From the NCBI GenBank assembly GCA_946894095.1, contig OX335647.2, forward strand, positions 18,556,001 to 18,620,000: 64,000 nucleotides of DNA, read 5' to 3'. The notes below the pieces were generated by a model that saw only the letters and a list, made by a program, of their open reading frames with translations, had not been told where the DNA came from and made no database searches. The stretch's first letter is position 1. Each line of letters begins with the position of its first letter. A program made the translations under genes and the position numbers. Source of the stretch: Incurvaria masculella. Its lineage: Eukaryota; Arthropoda; Insecta; Lepidoptera; Incurvariidae. Positions 1 to 11,639 of this stretch are shown piece after piece.

Positions 1-777
1 TCTGCAACTGAAACCACTGGTGTCATCACCTCGGTCCCTACCAACTTATCCAATCATAAAATTTTTACCAACATAACAAGCACAAAAAAAATTATATCAG
101 TAAGAAGATTCATGCGTAAAGTAAAGAATGAAAATGGTTTCCAACTAGAACCCACTCCTACTATTTCCATTACATTTGCATCAAATACTCTACCGGACTA
201 TATTGACATGAACTTATGGAGATTTAGAGTGGCTCAATACATACCCCGTTTAAAACAGTGCTTCCGATGCTTGCGCTTTGGGCACATATCAAAATATTGT
301 AAAAACGGAGAGAGGTGCTCAATATGCAGTTGCGAAGGGCACAATTATAGAAATTGCTCTACGGAGCATGCCAATGCTACCTGTTATAATTGTCAAGGTA
401 ATCATGTCGCTATATCAGGGTTATGCCCTATAAAAAAGAAGAAAATTGAAGAAAACAAAAATAAAACCAGAAAAGTTCAATACAATGAATTATTTAATGA
501 AAAGTCATTCCCTTCCTTACCTACCACTAACACAGATCAAACAGAAAAAAATTATAATACGCAACTAAAATATAACCAAATATTACACACGAATAAAGAA
601 AATTCAGTCGACTCTATCCTGAATAATTTGTTAAACTCTGAAAAAGCAATGAACATACTTCTCGAAATGATTGTAAAAGTTATAACAATGAGCAAAACTG
701 GCGAGGCTCCTATCTCTGCGCAAAACATAAAAAGCGTTATTCACGACTCTATTAGAAAAAATAAACCTGTTATATAA
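1..777 (+). CDS. LINE ORF1 (gag-like, CCHC zinc knuckles), 5'-truncated by window edge
   Basis: The frame is open from base 1, so the first ATG at 112 is probably internal. The visible part holds the end of a nucleic-acid-binding region, then three cysteine clusters: CFRCLRFGHISKYC, CSICSCEGHNYRNC and CYNCQGNHVAISGLC. These are typical of Jockey/I-type ORF1 proteins, which bind the element RNA in the particle. A lysine- and asparagine-rich C-terminal tail follows. Its stop codon overlaps the ORF2 start (TAATG at 775-779), suggesting termination-reinitiation for ORF2. Confidence 0.9.
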   Translation, partial: SATETTGVITSVPTNLSNHKIFTNITSTKKIISVRRFMRKVKNENGFQLEPTPTISITFASNTLPDYIDMNLWRFRVAQYIPRLKQCFRCLRFGHISKYCKNGERCSICSCEGHNYRNCSTEHANATCYNCQGNHVAISGLCPIKKKKIEENKNKTRKVQYNELFNEKSFPSLPTTNTDQTEKNYNTQLKYNQILHTNKENSVDSILNNLLNSEKAMNILLEMIVKVITMSKTGEAPISAQNIKSVIHDSIRKNKPVI

Positions 778-3700
778 TGTCTACTTTGAATGTTGTACAA
801 TGGAACGCGCAAAGTTTGCTATGTCATCGACATATTCTCACTCAATTTTTATATGAAAATGATATACATATTGCAATAATTTCTGAAACTTGGTTAAAAC
901 CACAACAACGTTGTAAATTTAGAGGATATCAATTGGAAAGATCTGATTCTGGAAATTCACACAATGGAGTAGCAATATTAATTCATAATAGTCTAAGCTA
1001 CACAAAAATTATCACCACAAGTGACAACTCGATACAAAATATAGCTATCAAATTATCTTACAACAACAAATTTGTAACTATAGTTAGTTTATACAGTCCC
1101 CCGAATTGTACTCCACCTTTCACAAAAAGTAAGTTCGATAGATTAGTAAAAAATATCTCTGAGCCAACGATTATTGCGGGCGATTTTAATGCTCATCACA
1201 CTTTTTGGGGATGCAATAACACTGATTCACGTGGAAGGGACATTTTGGAAATAATTGATGACAACAATCTTGTTCTTTTGAATAACGGTGAAGTGACAAC
1301 AGTTGGTTCCAGTAGATGGCGGCCAAATGCACTCGATCTCACAATGGTATCTTCTTCTTTAGCATTGTCTTGTAACTGGACGGTCCATGATGACCCTCTC
1401 GGAAGTTATCACCTGCCAACAATAACAAAAATATTATTAGCCAACAACACATACAACAATCAAGAGACTGCAAACAATTTTCCAAAGCATCCAAACTTTA
1501 GACTCGTAAATTGGAAAATATACTCAGATTTAGTTTCGAGAGAGCTCGAACATTTTAACTTTGATAATCTTAACCCAATAGAATCTTATGATTCTTTTTG
1601 TAATATTTTAAATGCAGCTATTGAGAAGTCTATACCCAAACGGAAGCATTCATCCACACCTAACTCCACTTTTCGGCATTCAAAACCCAAACTTTCTGTT
1701 CCCTGGTGGAATGAAAAATGCAGCTCAGCTGTAGAAAATTCCAGGAAAGCATATGCAACATTTAAACTAAATTGTAATGACGAAAATTACATAGAATTCA
1801 AACGATTGCAAGCACTTAAAAAACTCATTTTAAAAAGAGAAAGAAGCGAAAGCTGGCAAAGGTTATGTGAATCATTTAACAGATATACACCCGTTTCTAA
1901 AATTTGGAACACTATTAAAAAATTTAATAATACCTACCAAAGTAATAGTCACAACACAAATCATGACTGGATTAATGATTTTTTGCAAAAGTATACACCC
2001 GATTATGTTGAAAATCAACTACATTCAATCAATAGTTCTGTTCCTAACAATAATGAAAATGAGTACCTTACAAAATATTTTACTTTACAAGAACTGAAAT
2101 CTGCCTTAAATTCTAGACGAGATACTGCATGTGGATTAGATATGATTCCATATAAAATGCTACGTCACTTAAACCACAACAGTCTGGTAATATTTTTAAA
2201 CACGCTTAATAAGCTGTGGTGTACTTCCATAATTCCATGGGAATGGAAAATAGATTGTCTCATCCCAATACTTAAACCAAACAAAAGTAAAGATGATGCA
2301 AATTCTTATCGACCTGTGGCATTGACTTCGTGCATTGGAAAAATTTTTGAACAGTTAATTAAGCAACGTTTAGAATTTTTTATAGAAAGAAACAACATTT
2401 TACCTAGCAATCAATTTGGTTTTAGGAGGGGTCGATCCGCTAGAGAAAGTTTCAGCCATCTACATCTGGATATTTCAAAAGCTTTCTCATTAAATCACGA
2501 TACCGTGTGTGTTTTTTTAGATGTCGTCGGCGCATTTAACAACATCGATCACTTTACACTTGCATCGATCTTGAACTCTTTGGGCATTCCAGCAAAATTA
2601 ATAAATTGGATATATAATTTTTTAAATGGCAGGGAAGTATATGTGAAAGACAGCAACTCTCTTTTTGGTCCCAGATTTTCCTATAGGGGAACGTCTCAAG
2701 GTGGGATATTAAGTCCCCTCTTATTTATAATTTATATTCACAAATTAAACTCAAAACTAGGATTTGATGTAAATAACCTCCAATTTGCAGATGATTTGGT
2801 TATTTATTGTTCCATTGGTGATAGAGCGACTACATTGACTTGTATAAATAAAGCCATGGAGAATTTGTATAAATATTTTACTGAGTTAAATTTAGATATA
2901 AGCCCAGAGAAAAGCAAAGTTGTTATATTTAGTAAAAATAAATACAAATTAAAAGCCGAAGTCTTCTACAATAACACTCTTCTTCCGGTAGTTGAAACCG
3001 TTAAGTTTTTAGGAATAATATTTAACAGTAACTTATCTTGGAACTCTTATGTCGATGGCATAGCAGACAAAGCGTTAAGATCATACAACATTTTGAGGTC
3101 CTTAGCGGGCACCTATTGGGGCGCGGATCCGAAAATCCTAATAATGCTTTTTAAATCTTTGATACGTAGCCATTTTGAATATGGTTTTCTATGTTTTTCT
3201 CATCATTGGAAACTTATAGAGAAACTGGAAAAAATACAAAATAAAAGCTTACGTTTAATAACTGGAGCGATGATGTCAACTCCCATAGTATCCATGCAAG
3301 TAGAATGTAACATTCCTCCACTGAGAATCCGCTTCAAATATCTGAAATTAAAATTTTTGTTAAAGCTTCTATCCATATCAAATCATCCTCTGTTTACCAA
3401 AATTCAACATCTCCTTTCCATCCCATCCGATCCTAGTCATCATCCTTACATCCTGAGAGACTTTTCAAATATATTACATTACAAAAATGAATATGAAATA
3501 CAAGCCAATTTCAACTTTCCTTGCTATTTGGGAAAATATGACAGCAAATTCTACGGAATTCCAATTCAAATAGACGAAAACTTGGAGTGCAAAGAAGAAT
3601 TTTTAGAACAAATTTCAAGTTACAGAGGTTACAGAAGAATATATACCGATGGTTCGAAAACAGTTCGTGGGGTCGGCTGCGCGATCTATGACGAGACAAC

Positions 3701-4514
3701 CAAGAGAGGTTATGGCATTAAGATTCCTAGTTCTGCATCAATATACACTTCTGAAGCTTTGGCAATTCAAATCGCACTCGAGTTCATCGAAGTTCAACAA
3801 CACTATACGTGGATAATAATAAGCGACTGCATGAGCGTTCATAGAGCCCTACAGAATACGAAACTAGATGTCAATACTCACTATGTCATACACCAAATAC
3901 GGGATAAACACTTTTCCTTGATACAGCAAGGCTACGAAATATGTTTTTTCTGGATTCGCGGCCACATAAATTTGAAGCCACACGACTCAGCAGATTATCT
4001 AGCTAGAACGATAGCTGACAGCAACCTGAATATTTGCCATATTAAGAATGTTGCCCTACCGCAATCGGAATTTGTAGCGAAAATAAAACAGGAAATTATC
4101 CACGAATGGACCGAACAATGGAAAATGTCCAATACGGGTCGTTGGTACGCCGAAATAAACGATTTAGTTGGGAAAACACCTTGGTTCAATAAAACCTTAC
4201 CAAAAAGAAGAAAATATTATACAACAATTTGTCGTCTACGTTTCGGACATTGTCTTTTTCAATCCCATCTTTACAGATTAAACCTTATCGACACCGCCGT
4301 ATGCCCACACTGCAACTTAGCTGATCAATCCCTGGACCACCTCTTCTTTCATTGCTGTGCTTTTGATGAGCAAAGAGAAAAACTATATAAATGCTTAGAA
4401 ATTACATACAAAGAAAGAGAAAAAATCCCGCTCGACCTGAAAAAGATATTAAGTCAACCGACCAACTTTGAACCCATATTTCTATATATACATGAGACAA
4501 TAGAAAGTATTTAA
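777..4514 (+). CDS. LINE ORF2 polyprotein: endonuclease, reverse transcriptase, RNase H
   Basis: 1245 residues without interruption. The N-terminal exonuclease-endonuclease-phosphatase domain shows SETWL near residue 37 and GDFNAHH at 135-141; the usual SDH-type end motif reads GSYHLP near 210. Reverse transcriptase follows, with FADD at 670-673. RNase H shows YTDGS with its Asp at 958, SDC with Asp at 1017 and a C-terminal Asp in SADYLAR near 1073. A C-terminal CPHC...H...C cluster starts near 1176. Together these nick target DNA, copy the RNA and remove the RNA strand. The start at 777 is fixed by the overlap with the ORF1 stop. All expected catalytic residues seen appear intact. Confidence 0.95.
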   Translation: MSTLNVVQWNAQSLLCHRHILTQFLYENDIHIAIISETWLKPQQRCKFRGYQLERSDSGNSHNGVAILIHNSLSYTKIITTSDNSIQNIAIKLSYNNKFVTIVSLYSPPNCTPPFTKSKFDRLVKNISEPTIIAGDFNAHHTFWGCNNTDSRGRDILEIIDDNNLVLLNNGEVTTVGSSRWRPNALDLTMVSSSLALSCNWTVHDDPLGSYHLPTITKILLANNTYNNQETANNFPKHPNFRLVNWKIYSDLVSRELEHFNFDNLNPIESYDSFCNILNAAIEKSIPKRKHSSTPNSTFRHSKPKLSVPWWNEKCSSAVENSRKAYATFKLNCNDENYIEFKRLQALKKLILKRERSESWQRLCESFNRYTPVSKIWNTIKKFNNTYQSNSHNTNHDWINDFLQKYTPDYVENQLHSINSSVPNNNENEYLTKYFTLQELKSALNSRRDTACGLDMIPYKMLRHLNHNSLVIFLNTLNKLWCTSIIPWEWKIDCLIPILKPNKSKDDANSYRPVALTSCIGKIFEQLIKQRLEFFIERNNILPSNQFGFRRGRSARESFSHLHLDISKAFSLNHDTVCVFLDVVGAFNNIDHFTLASILNSLGIPAKLINWIYNFLNGREVYVKDSNSLFGPRFSYRGTSQGGILSPLLFIIYIHKLNSKLGFDVNNLQFADDLVIYCSIGDRATTLTCINKAMENLYKYFTELNLDISPEKSKVVIFSKNKYKLKAEVFYNNTLLPVVETVKFLGIIFNSNLSWNSYVDGIADKALRSYNILRSLAGTYWGADPKILIMLFKSLIRSHFEYGFLCFSHHWKLIEKLEKIQNKSLRLITGAMMSTPIVSMQVECNIPPLRIRFKYLKLKFLLKLLSISNHPLFTKIQHLLSIPSDPSHHPYILRDFSNILHYKNEYEIQANFNFPCYLGKYDSKFYGIPIQIDENLECKEEFLEQISSYRGYRRIYTDGSKTVRGVGCAIYDETTKRGYGIKIPSSASIYTSEALAIQIALEFIEVQQHYTWIIISDCMSVHRALQNTKLDVNTHYVIHQIRDKHFSLIQQGYEICFFWIRGHINLKPHDSADYLARTIADSNLNICHIKNVALPQSEFVAKIKQEIIHEWTEQWKMSNTGRWYAEINDLVGKTPWFNKTLPKRRKYYTTICRLRFGHCLFQSHLYRLNLIDTAVCPHCNLADQSLDHLFFHCCAFDEQREKLYKCLEITYKEREKIPLDLKKILSQPTNFEPIFLYIHETIESI

Positions 4515-4632
4515 CTACATGACACTCCAGAATTGACTACAATCCATAAGATACAATAAAGAGAAGGCTGTATAGCGAAAGCTTTTGCCTGTCCATTGGA
4601 TAAAGAAACAAAAAAAAAAAAAAAAAACAAAA

Positions 4633-6001
4633 ATTATAAACGACAGCTTATTTCTGGATTTGTGATTGGTGAGGTTGCTCAATTTCATTAATTTCTAGTG
4701 CAATTAATTACAAAATAATTGCTGAGGAATCATCTGACGTCCTTGTCAGGTAATTCCCACATTGTTCTCAACTTAAGAAATTTATAGGTTACCTACCTTG
4801 TTAACTCTGGGCTGGGGGGCATTATCATTGGCGTTGTTTGTTGGGCCTTGAGCATTTTTCTGGCCTTTGGTGGAAGAAAGTAATTATTTATAGATAAATT
4901 TGTTATTGGTCCTTGTTTCATCCCTATAGGTCAATAAGGAAAAAACTTCACCAGTTCTTCACTAGTACCTAAATGCAGGCCAGCGAAAGTCCCTCGACCC
5001 GCGCCTGCGCAAGTATGTGTAAGTCACCGCTGCATCTGAGGGCGGAGTAGAGAGGTATGGTAGGAGTGGTGCTCGTGCGACCAAGCTTGACAAGGAATCA
5101 AGACGCTGTCTCTGCTAGTCGGATACACGATTCGGATACGGATACGCGATACTTCACGTGCTTGGATATTTTTGAATTGTTTTGTTCTAAGCTGAGTTTC
5201 GAGCTAATGGAAGATGGTTTTTAAATGCATAGTACCGACAAATAAAAACTCAAACCTTATATTGTATCCACTTAGCATGATAATTATATCATATAGTTCA
5301 CATTTCACACTTGATATTATAAAATAGGTGTGTCAACCATGGACAAAAAAAATCCTATTACAATTTTAATAATTTATGCAGTAATATCAACCATTATACC
5401 TTTTCTGTTGTCACTCAATATTATGTCATGCTAGTTTTTTACAAGACCATTCAATGACACATAGTGAGTCGTAGATATTGATATGGATATAGGGAATTAA
5501 GATGCGCGCCCCTCTCCGTCGTGTTTTCGTCATCAAGCGCGTGTCCCACGTAGGGATATGCACAATAGAATATCATGTCATGTACATATTGTACGATCGT
5601 TATATTTTCTCTATCTCACCAAGGCGTGCGGCCTTGGGTTGGCAACCATGTCCTCGCACCTGCAAGCATATCTCCATGCGCACGTGTAGCACAGCCATTC
5701 TCATACCGATAAAGGCGAGTTTTGTTTCTGCCCCCTCGGAATAAATTATTTGCTAAGGGCAAGCTTACACAACATAGTTCTCCAAATATTATCCAGGGCT
5801 GCGTCACTAGCTTACCTATTACACAACTAATACATGCGCCCCTATGCTATATAAATATAAATCCATGTGATATCCAAAACGCAATAAATTTAGGGTCATC
5901 TGTACATACATTGAAAACCCCAGCATATTAGAACTTGTAAGGATATGGATATGTCCACTTATAATATCTGGAAACTACTGATCATTTTGTTTCATCAATA
6001 T
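4633..6001. other. Intergenic, upstream of RWDD4
   Basis: No coding region or recognised repeat. About 4975-5165 is more GC-rich than its surroundings and could hold the RWDD4 promoter or a noncoding first exon, since the coding exon is preceded by a 3' splice site. I could not place the first exon. Confidence 0.4.
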
Positions 6002-6019
6002 TTCAGCACCTGCGCCACA

Positions 6020-9000
6020 ATGAGTGAGGAGGTGGAAATGCAAACAGAAGAGAAGGAGGTGCTGACTTCTATATACGAAGGAGATGAATGTTTCAAACAA
6101 ATATCTCCCACCTCTTATCAATATAAAGTAAGTGGGCTAAAATATAATTTTTTATTTCAAGTTCCATTCCTGTAGAAGAATTAGGCTTACATTTTAATTG
6201 ATACTTAAAATACATTCTGTCAAAAAGTACTTGGAATTGATCGTTAATTCCAAATTCAATTGAAATCATAATTTTTTGTCGTTACATTTTCTATATTGGT
6301 GCGAAGCTTGAGCACCATCTGTCATTTACTTTGCTTACACAGCTCGATTACGTTAGTTCATCTCCAGTGTGTTTTGCGCTTTTAATTTTAATAATGGCTA
6401 AAAAGCTCCAACAAAGAGTTTGTCTCTAATGGAATTTCGTGTTTTGAGTTCTTGAAAGTTTTGTAAAAAGCCTATGGTGAATTGGCTTTATATCACAAAA
6501 CACGTGCACATGAAACCGGTCGGATTGTGGTTGTACAGGGTTCCCGTTGTACATTGTAGTTTTGGTCGGCCATCAATGTTTTCAACTGTAGAAATGATGA
6601 ATGAAAATCGTTCTTCAAGTTTGAGAAAAACAGCCGCTGCCACGAATAGATTTGTACCACAGTTTGATTAGTCCGAAAAAAAAAACAATTCTTGGATTTT
6701 TCCCATTACAATGCGCCATCGCACAAGGCCCTCATTGTGAACGAATTTTTGGTCAAACTCAACCATTCCCATTAAATAACCACCATATTTAGAGGATATG
6801 GCTCCGGGCGATTTTTTTCTATATTCAAAACTCAAATTACCACTTTGAGGCATCCGTTTTCAGTCTATTGAAGAAATAGACTAAATTCTTCAAGAGAACT
6901 AAAGTCAATTCTGGAAAATGTGTTTAAAAATGTTTTGATAATTAGATTATTCGTTGGCGAAAAAGTATTATTTTGGAAGGCTTACTTTAAAGGCGCTACA
7001 ATACATTTGGAAGAATAATCAACATTTTGTGTTTTATTGACCTTTTCCCATTTTCATCCATGTCCAGTCACATTAACCTTATTTTCTTGATAATTTTCAG
7101 TATGGTGAATCGGAGTCTAAATCATTTGTGTTAGAAATCTCGTGGGGCCCGAAATATCCTAATGAAAAACCAACGTTCAACCTGGACATATTTTACAACC
7201 GAAACTTGTAAGTTACCTTTGCATTTGAAACAAATTTTCAAAGAATCCTCCTTAGCGTATCCTTTGTGGTCCATTCAAGCGTAGAGCAGCACATTCTGTT
7301 CCTTATATGCGCGGTAGTACGCCATGTAACTAACTGTCTAACTCCGCACTTTGGCCCATCGCCTAGTAGCTTTGAATATGTATGCACCGTCATACGGAGA
7401 ATCAGCAATAGGCAGCCAAGATATAACAAGATTTTTTAATTTCGAACGAGATTTGTATATTGCAAGCTTTCGTTTATGTGGAGGCATATATAACTATTGA
7501 TGCAAGTCAGAAGTATTCTGGGAACATGTTTTCAGGTATTTTAGGTTAATGTCTGAACATTGAAAGAACTATGATTGCATTCACAGCAGGCATTGGGTGT
7601 AATCACGTCTGAATCTGACCCATTTGATAATTCCATCGGAATATTAATATTATTTAATATTTTGCTAAAGCTGCTATTTATGTTAAAAGGTACTTTAAAT
7701 GTACGGCATATTAAGCTAAGAGACGAAATAATGTTAGCTTTATTTAGGTCCCAGTGCACATGTGTCTATCAGGCTATCCGATAACTAACGAAAACCAAGT
7801 TATTCCACCTTCCAGGCTGCAGGTCATCAAGGACAACATACTGAGCCTTCTGGAGTCCGAGGCGGAACAGTGGCTTGGGTGCGCTATGACGTATACGCTA
7901 TTCGAGTGCCTCAAAGAGAAGGCGGCAGGTCTGATGGAGGCGCAGGCCGCGGCCCCGCCAGCTCTCGCCGACGACGTGGAGAAACTAGTCGTCGATGATG
8001 ACCTGGTTAGCATTGCCTTTGTATTGTATTGCTTTATTTCATTCATAGGTAGGTAACCTACACTTGAACAAGTCAAAAATCACGCGCTAGGTCTATGTCA
8101 AGAAATTAAAAGTCGCATGCTCTAGTTTCATGCATATAAGAACTTACAAACATACTTTGCCAGTAACAAAAAAAGTTTAAAATTTAAGTAGGGAATGAAT
8201 AAATATTACCGCTCACAAGAAAAACATAAGGAGAAACGTTGAAAATATATAAAAAAAAATATGAATCTTGTGAACTTAACCTAAATCTGGTCAATCATTG
8301 TCAATGTAAAACTAGTCAGAAAAATATTATCATGTGAGCATATGAAACTGAAAAAAAAACAATGCTAGTTCAGCAAATAAACTTTTTTTAATACAAATAT
8401 CTCCTATATACATTTTAGTGAGAGGACTTCTTGCTAGTAGCTGCTGAAATTTATGTCGGAAGCCCAGTGGAGCGACGCCTTGCGGTTCATTAAGCTTGGT
8501 AAAGCAACTCTGGCGCGGTTGGGTTCTAGATAGGTGACCGTTTTCAACCGTTGAGGTTGGCCGTGGTTCGGATTCCACTTAAAACTGTAGGTGTTAGGGT
8601 TGATCCCACCCTAGTTGGTACCATCTCATTGAATGAACGATGGTCGAAGCGGCTATGAAAATTGTCCGTGTTTTCCATCCAGTTCAATTTTTTTTTTTTT
8701 TTTCAATGAAGCAGAGCATTTGGTCCTGACATGGCACCTAGTTCCCCTGTGGTGTGTTAGGCTAATATGGCAGTTGGTATTAGCTAATATTATTATAATA
8801 TAATATAATTAATATTATTATTATTTTGTGGTAATTAGGTAATACCACAAAACAAACACATTTAATCTCATTAAACAATTTATAATAAGCATTCTCTTAA
8901 AATTAGGAGCCATAGTGCAAACAGTTGCAATCACAATCTATTAATATTATAAATGTAAAAGTAACTCTGTCTGTCTGTTGGGTTTTCTTGCCTAAACCGA

Positions 9001-10727
9001 TCAACTAATTTTGATGAATTTCGGTATAAAGATAGTCAGGATCTTGGAGAAGGACATGGGCTACCTTTTAATTATTAAAGAAATTGAAAAAAAATTAAAG
9101 TTCCACAGTCGTATTTAGAGAGCACCTGTCAAAACTTAGTACGAGATTAGCACCGGACTAACCATACAAAAACTGGCTTAGTCCGGCGGATTAAAGTTAG
9201 TCGGACCGCTCTGAATAGACCCGTAAGGAGTTAAATAAGGGCATGAAAGTTTGTAAGGGGAACTCATATAATATCCAGGAAATAATTCAGCCCGACGTCA
9301 GTTCAACACGACATTGACCGGAGCGGAGCCGGGTACCTCAGCTAGTTATCTAATAAATTCCTGCCTATTATTGCAATTGTTTAATGAGAATACATGTGCA
9401 AATATCTATTTAATACATAACTGCTCAATGCGCTCACCACTACAGTTACCGTTGCATCATAAAATGTTTAGGGAGTAAGTATGTTAACAACTGTTGTGCC
9501 ATATTCGGCAAAATATTTTTTTATTTATTTATTATTTAAAACATGTCTTTTTGTTTATAATTTAAAGTCTAATCTGCCCACTGAATTATTTTAAAGGGCT
9601 GCAGTATTTTGACTGTACAAAGGTAGCATAATAAATAGTCTTTTAATTAAAGACTTGTATGAATGATTGGATAAAATATAAACTGTCTTACTTTAAAATA
9701 TAGAATTAATTTTTTTAATTAAAAAGTTCAAATATATTAAAAAGACGAGAAGACCCTATAGAGTTTAATAATAATTTTTATTTTAATTATTTATTAAATT
9801 TAAATTGTAATTTTCTTTATTATTTTGTTGGGGGGATAATAAAATTTAATAAACTTTTTTGATTTTTAACATTAATTTTTGAGTTTTTGATCCTTATTTT
9901 AGGATTAAAAGATTAAATTACCTTAGGGATAACAGCGTTATTTTTTTTTTAGTTTTTATAAAAAAAAAAGTTTGCGACTTCGATGTTGAATTAAGATATG
10001 CTTCCAGGTGAAATTGAAAAATTGTTTAACATTATAATTTAACTAGCTGCAATAAACATTTCCCCTGACACACAACACAAACATACAATTTCTCAAATTA
10101 ACTCAACATCATTTTTCACCTAACTCCCCTTCCTACCTCTTCTTACACATCCACTCTTATTGGCATGACTTTATTCAGCTTGCCATATAGTAAGTGTGTG
10201 TTCACCTTTTTTTTAACAATTCTATGTCGAATGCCGCCTACTACTCAGAATTCAGTTCTTTTGTAGGCTGCAGTTAATTTATTAACTTGTTCACCCATCA
10301 CATCCAATACTTGTTATTGTTAAATGTCTAATCTTAAGTTAATAATGTTTCTAATCATGTAAATGTCTGTTTGTTTGATGAAATAAAAATACTATAATAT
10401 ACTATACTATACTATGCTATACTATACTATACTATATACTTTGACGTTGGCGTCACCTTCTTGTCCCCACGTTTTATCCGTAATTTGTTTTGTAACCAGT
10501 GGCTGTGCAATATGATTTTATTATTTGATCAAGATGCTTTCATTATATTGTAGGAGGTCGCCAAGAAGCCAGAGAAGAAGGAACAGCTGACGAAATCACA
10601 GAAACGGCGCGCGTGGGACCGCGCCGAGGTGGGCCGAGGGGGCGAGCGGCCGCATGGTTACGATTGGGTCGACATCGTCAAACATCTGTCGCAGGTGCCG
10701 CACCAGCCTGCGGCTGTCACGTCGTGA
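6020..10727 (+). CDS. RWDD4: RWD domain-containing protein 4, four exons
   Basis: Exons 6020-6127, 7101-7207, 7816-8005 and 10554-10727 join in phase to 192 residues, close to the vertebrate protein (about 188). The N-terminal RWD fold shows EVLTSIYEGDECF, a conserved EISW...YP segment in exon 2 and AMTYTLFE in exon 3. Exon 4 carries the diagnostic basic tail KKEQLTKSQKR...W and YDWVDIVKHLS. Introns are GT/AG (donors gtaagt, gtaagt, gttagc; acceptors ttttcag, cttccag, ttgtag). ATG 6020 follows a splice acceptor at about 6006, so the 5' UTR is spliced. RWD domains mediate protein interactions; RWDD4's function is poorly defined. A possible ATTAAA lies at 10851-10856. All three introns contain or may contain mobile DNA. 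Confidence 0.93.
6390..7016 (+). mobile_element. Degenerate mariner relic in RWDD4 intron 1
   Basis: Frameshifted translation still reads NAPSHKALIVNEFL, then APGDFFLYSKLKLPL and a C-terminal part around FKKCFDN...IRW. This order matches the second and third catalytic blocks and C-terminus of mariner transposases (the DNA.PSH and SPDLAP.DFFLF motifs). Stops and indels are frequent, so it is long dead. It is a different lineage from the mariner at 17.95 kb. The 5' limit is uncertain; a SINE tail fragment lies near 7050-7075. Confidence 0.75.
7208..7815. other. RWDD4 intron 2
   Basis: AT-rich intron with no recognised repeat or exon. Confidence 0.7.
8456..8785 (+). repeat. 5S-headed SINE copy in RWDD4 intron 3
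   Basis: Divergent full-length copy of the family best seen at 47982-48363. The head retains the GCGCGGT...TAGGTGACCG pattern of the 5S rRNA internal promoter. The body keeps TGAACGATGGTCGAAGCGG and CCATCCAGTTCAAT, then a T run, GGCACCTAGTTCCC and the final GGCTAATA/TATTAGC stem. Confidence 0.8.
8937..9345 (+). mobile_element. Short non-autonomous Helitron
   Basis: Starts TCTATTAATATTATAAATG after an A and ends GGGTACCTCAGCTAG before a T, the expected A|TC...CTAG|T insertion pattern. GAGCGGAGCCGGGTACC just before the end is shared with the elements ending at 26571 and 34968. No Rep/helicase is encoded. About 114 bp of it is a nested MITE. Confidence 0.82.
9107..9220 (+). repeat. MITE with GTATTCAGAG-type inverted ends, copy A
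   Basis: About 114 bp, inserted in the Helitron. Ends are imperfect inverted repeats (AGTCGTATTTAGAG / CTCTGAATAGAC). Core TAGCACCGGACTAACCATAC recurs at 12.2, 20.4 and 30.7 kb. Confidence 0.8.
9538..10010 (+). pseudogene. Nuclear mitochondrial DNA: 16S rRNA 3' half
   Basis: Highly AT-rich segment with the conserved landmarks of insect mitochondrial large-subunit rRNA in correct order: the CTGCCCACTGA block near 9577, TTTTGACTGTACAAAGGTAG near 9610, GACGAGAAGACCCTATAGAG near 9745, TTAGGGATAACAGCG near 9923, and TTTGCGACTTCGATGTTGAA near 9971 (usually GACCTCG). It lies within RWDD4 intron 3 between nuclear repeats, so it is a transferred fragment and not a working rRNA gene. Confidence 0.93.
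10040..10438 (+). mobile_element. Possible LINE 3' UTR with (ACTAT)n tail
   Basis: AT- and C-rich noncoding segment ending in a polyadenylation-like AAATAAAAATACTATAATA followed by about nine imperfect TATAC/ACTAT units (10391-10438). That resembles LINE 3' ends that terminate in short tandem repeats. No coding part remains. It abuts the mitochondrial segment. Confidence 0.4.
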
Positions 10728-11639
10728 CACTAGACCAGTCACCGACGCTAGATATCTTAACAAATTGTAGGCAATCAGGAAATTATAATCTGCAGTCAGC
10801 AATGAGGCAGCCGTAACATTTCTTCTACCAGAATTAATTCGACTGTTATCATTAAATCAAAATGACAGTAACTGCTGTAGGAGCGTCAGCGATTTGTCTG
10901 TTGTACAGAATGTGTGAAAGAACGAAAAATGCCCAAATGAAAACATTCAAAATGGGTCTCCTCTTATCAATTATACAAGAACATTGACATAATCTCTTGA
11001 TGATTTTTTTTATAAAAATTACGCGCCGCACAAGTAGGTGCTCGAACTAGTATTTCATATTAATTCTATGTGGTATGACGGCCTCGTGCATTGTGCATCC
11101 ATACAGTTTTATGCAAGTCATAAAGTCTATTGCTGCACAAGGAAACATAGAATAATCTGAGCAACCAGACAGCAGCCGTGTGTGCCTCATCAACCAGACC
11201 AGATCGCACGGCATTGTGCGGGACTGTGAGTGGTCTTGCATACTTCTATATACAAACCAACAATTCTTCCGCCGCAAACTGGAGCAGTTTCCGCCTCGTG
11301 CGTTTGCAAACTAAACATAAACTTTGGGGATATGTGATAACCTGGCACCCCTTGGTTTTTAAATGTGCCGGATAAGTGAGACTCTACCAGCGTTGGAATT
11401 GTTTAAAGGCCTTATAGGCCGCAGCCTAGGGGTAACGGTTAATTTTCCCATAGGTCGAGTAAGCTCGGGCCTAGGGCGGCAAAAAGTATGGAGAGGGGGG
11501 AAGGCGGCTTTTTTTAAGCAGTCGCGACTCATACATTTCCGAGCATTGCATTGTTTTTAAATTGTGGCCAAATCGGCCAAATGAGCTTTTCTTTGCTCAC
11601 TCGAAAACATTTCCAAGCATTCATAGCATAGCAATCATA
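10728..11639. other. Intergenic between RWDD4 and next repeat
   Basis: Holds the likely RWDD4 3' UTR. No other gene or repeat recognised; short open frames look random. Confidence 0.5.

Larger units (their letters stand above)
1..4632 (+). mobile_element. LINE (I/Jockey group), 5' end outside window
   Basis: Two-ORF non-LTR retrotransposon. ORF1 has zinc knuckles; ORF2 has apurinic endonuclease, reverse transcriptase and RNase H domains. A short 3' UTR follows the ORF2 stop, with AATAAA at 4555-4560 and an A-rich tail at about 4609-4632, so the 3' end is complete. The RNase H domain points to the I/LOA/R1-like part of the Jockey group rather than CR1 or RTE. No stop or frameshift is visible in either ORF, which suggests a young copy. 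The 5' end and 5' target duplication lie outside the window. Confidence 0.93.

Noticed and set aside
9538..10010. Functional rRNA gene
   Set aside because: It is a mitochondrial 16S fragment lacking its 5' half, with changed conserved bases, embedded in a nuclear intron.
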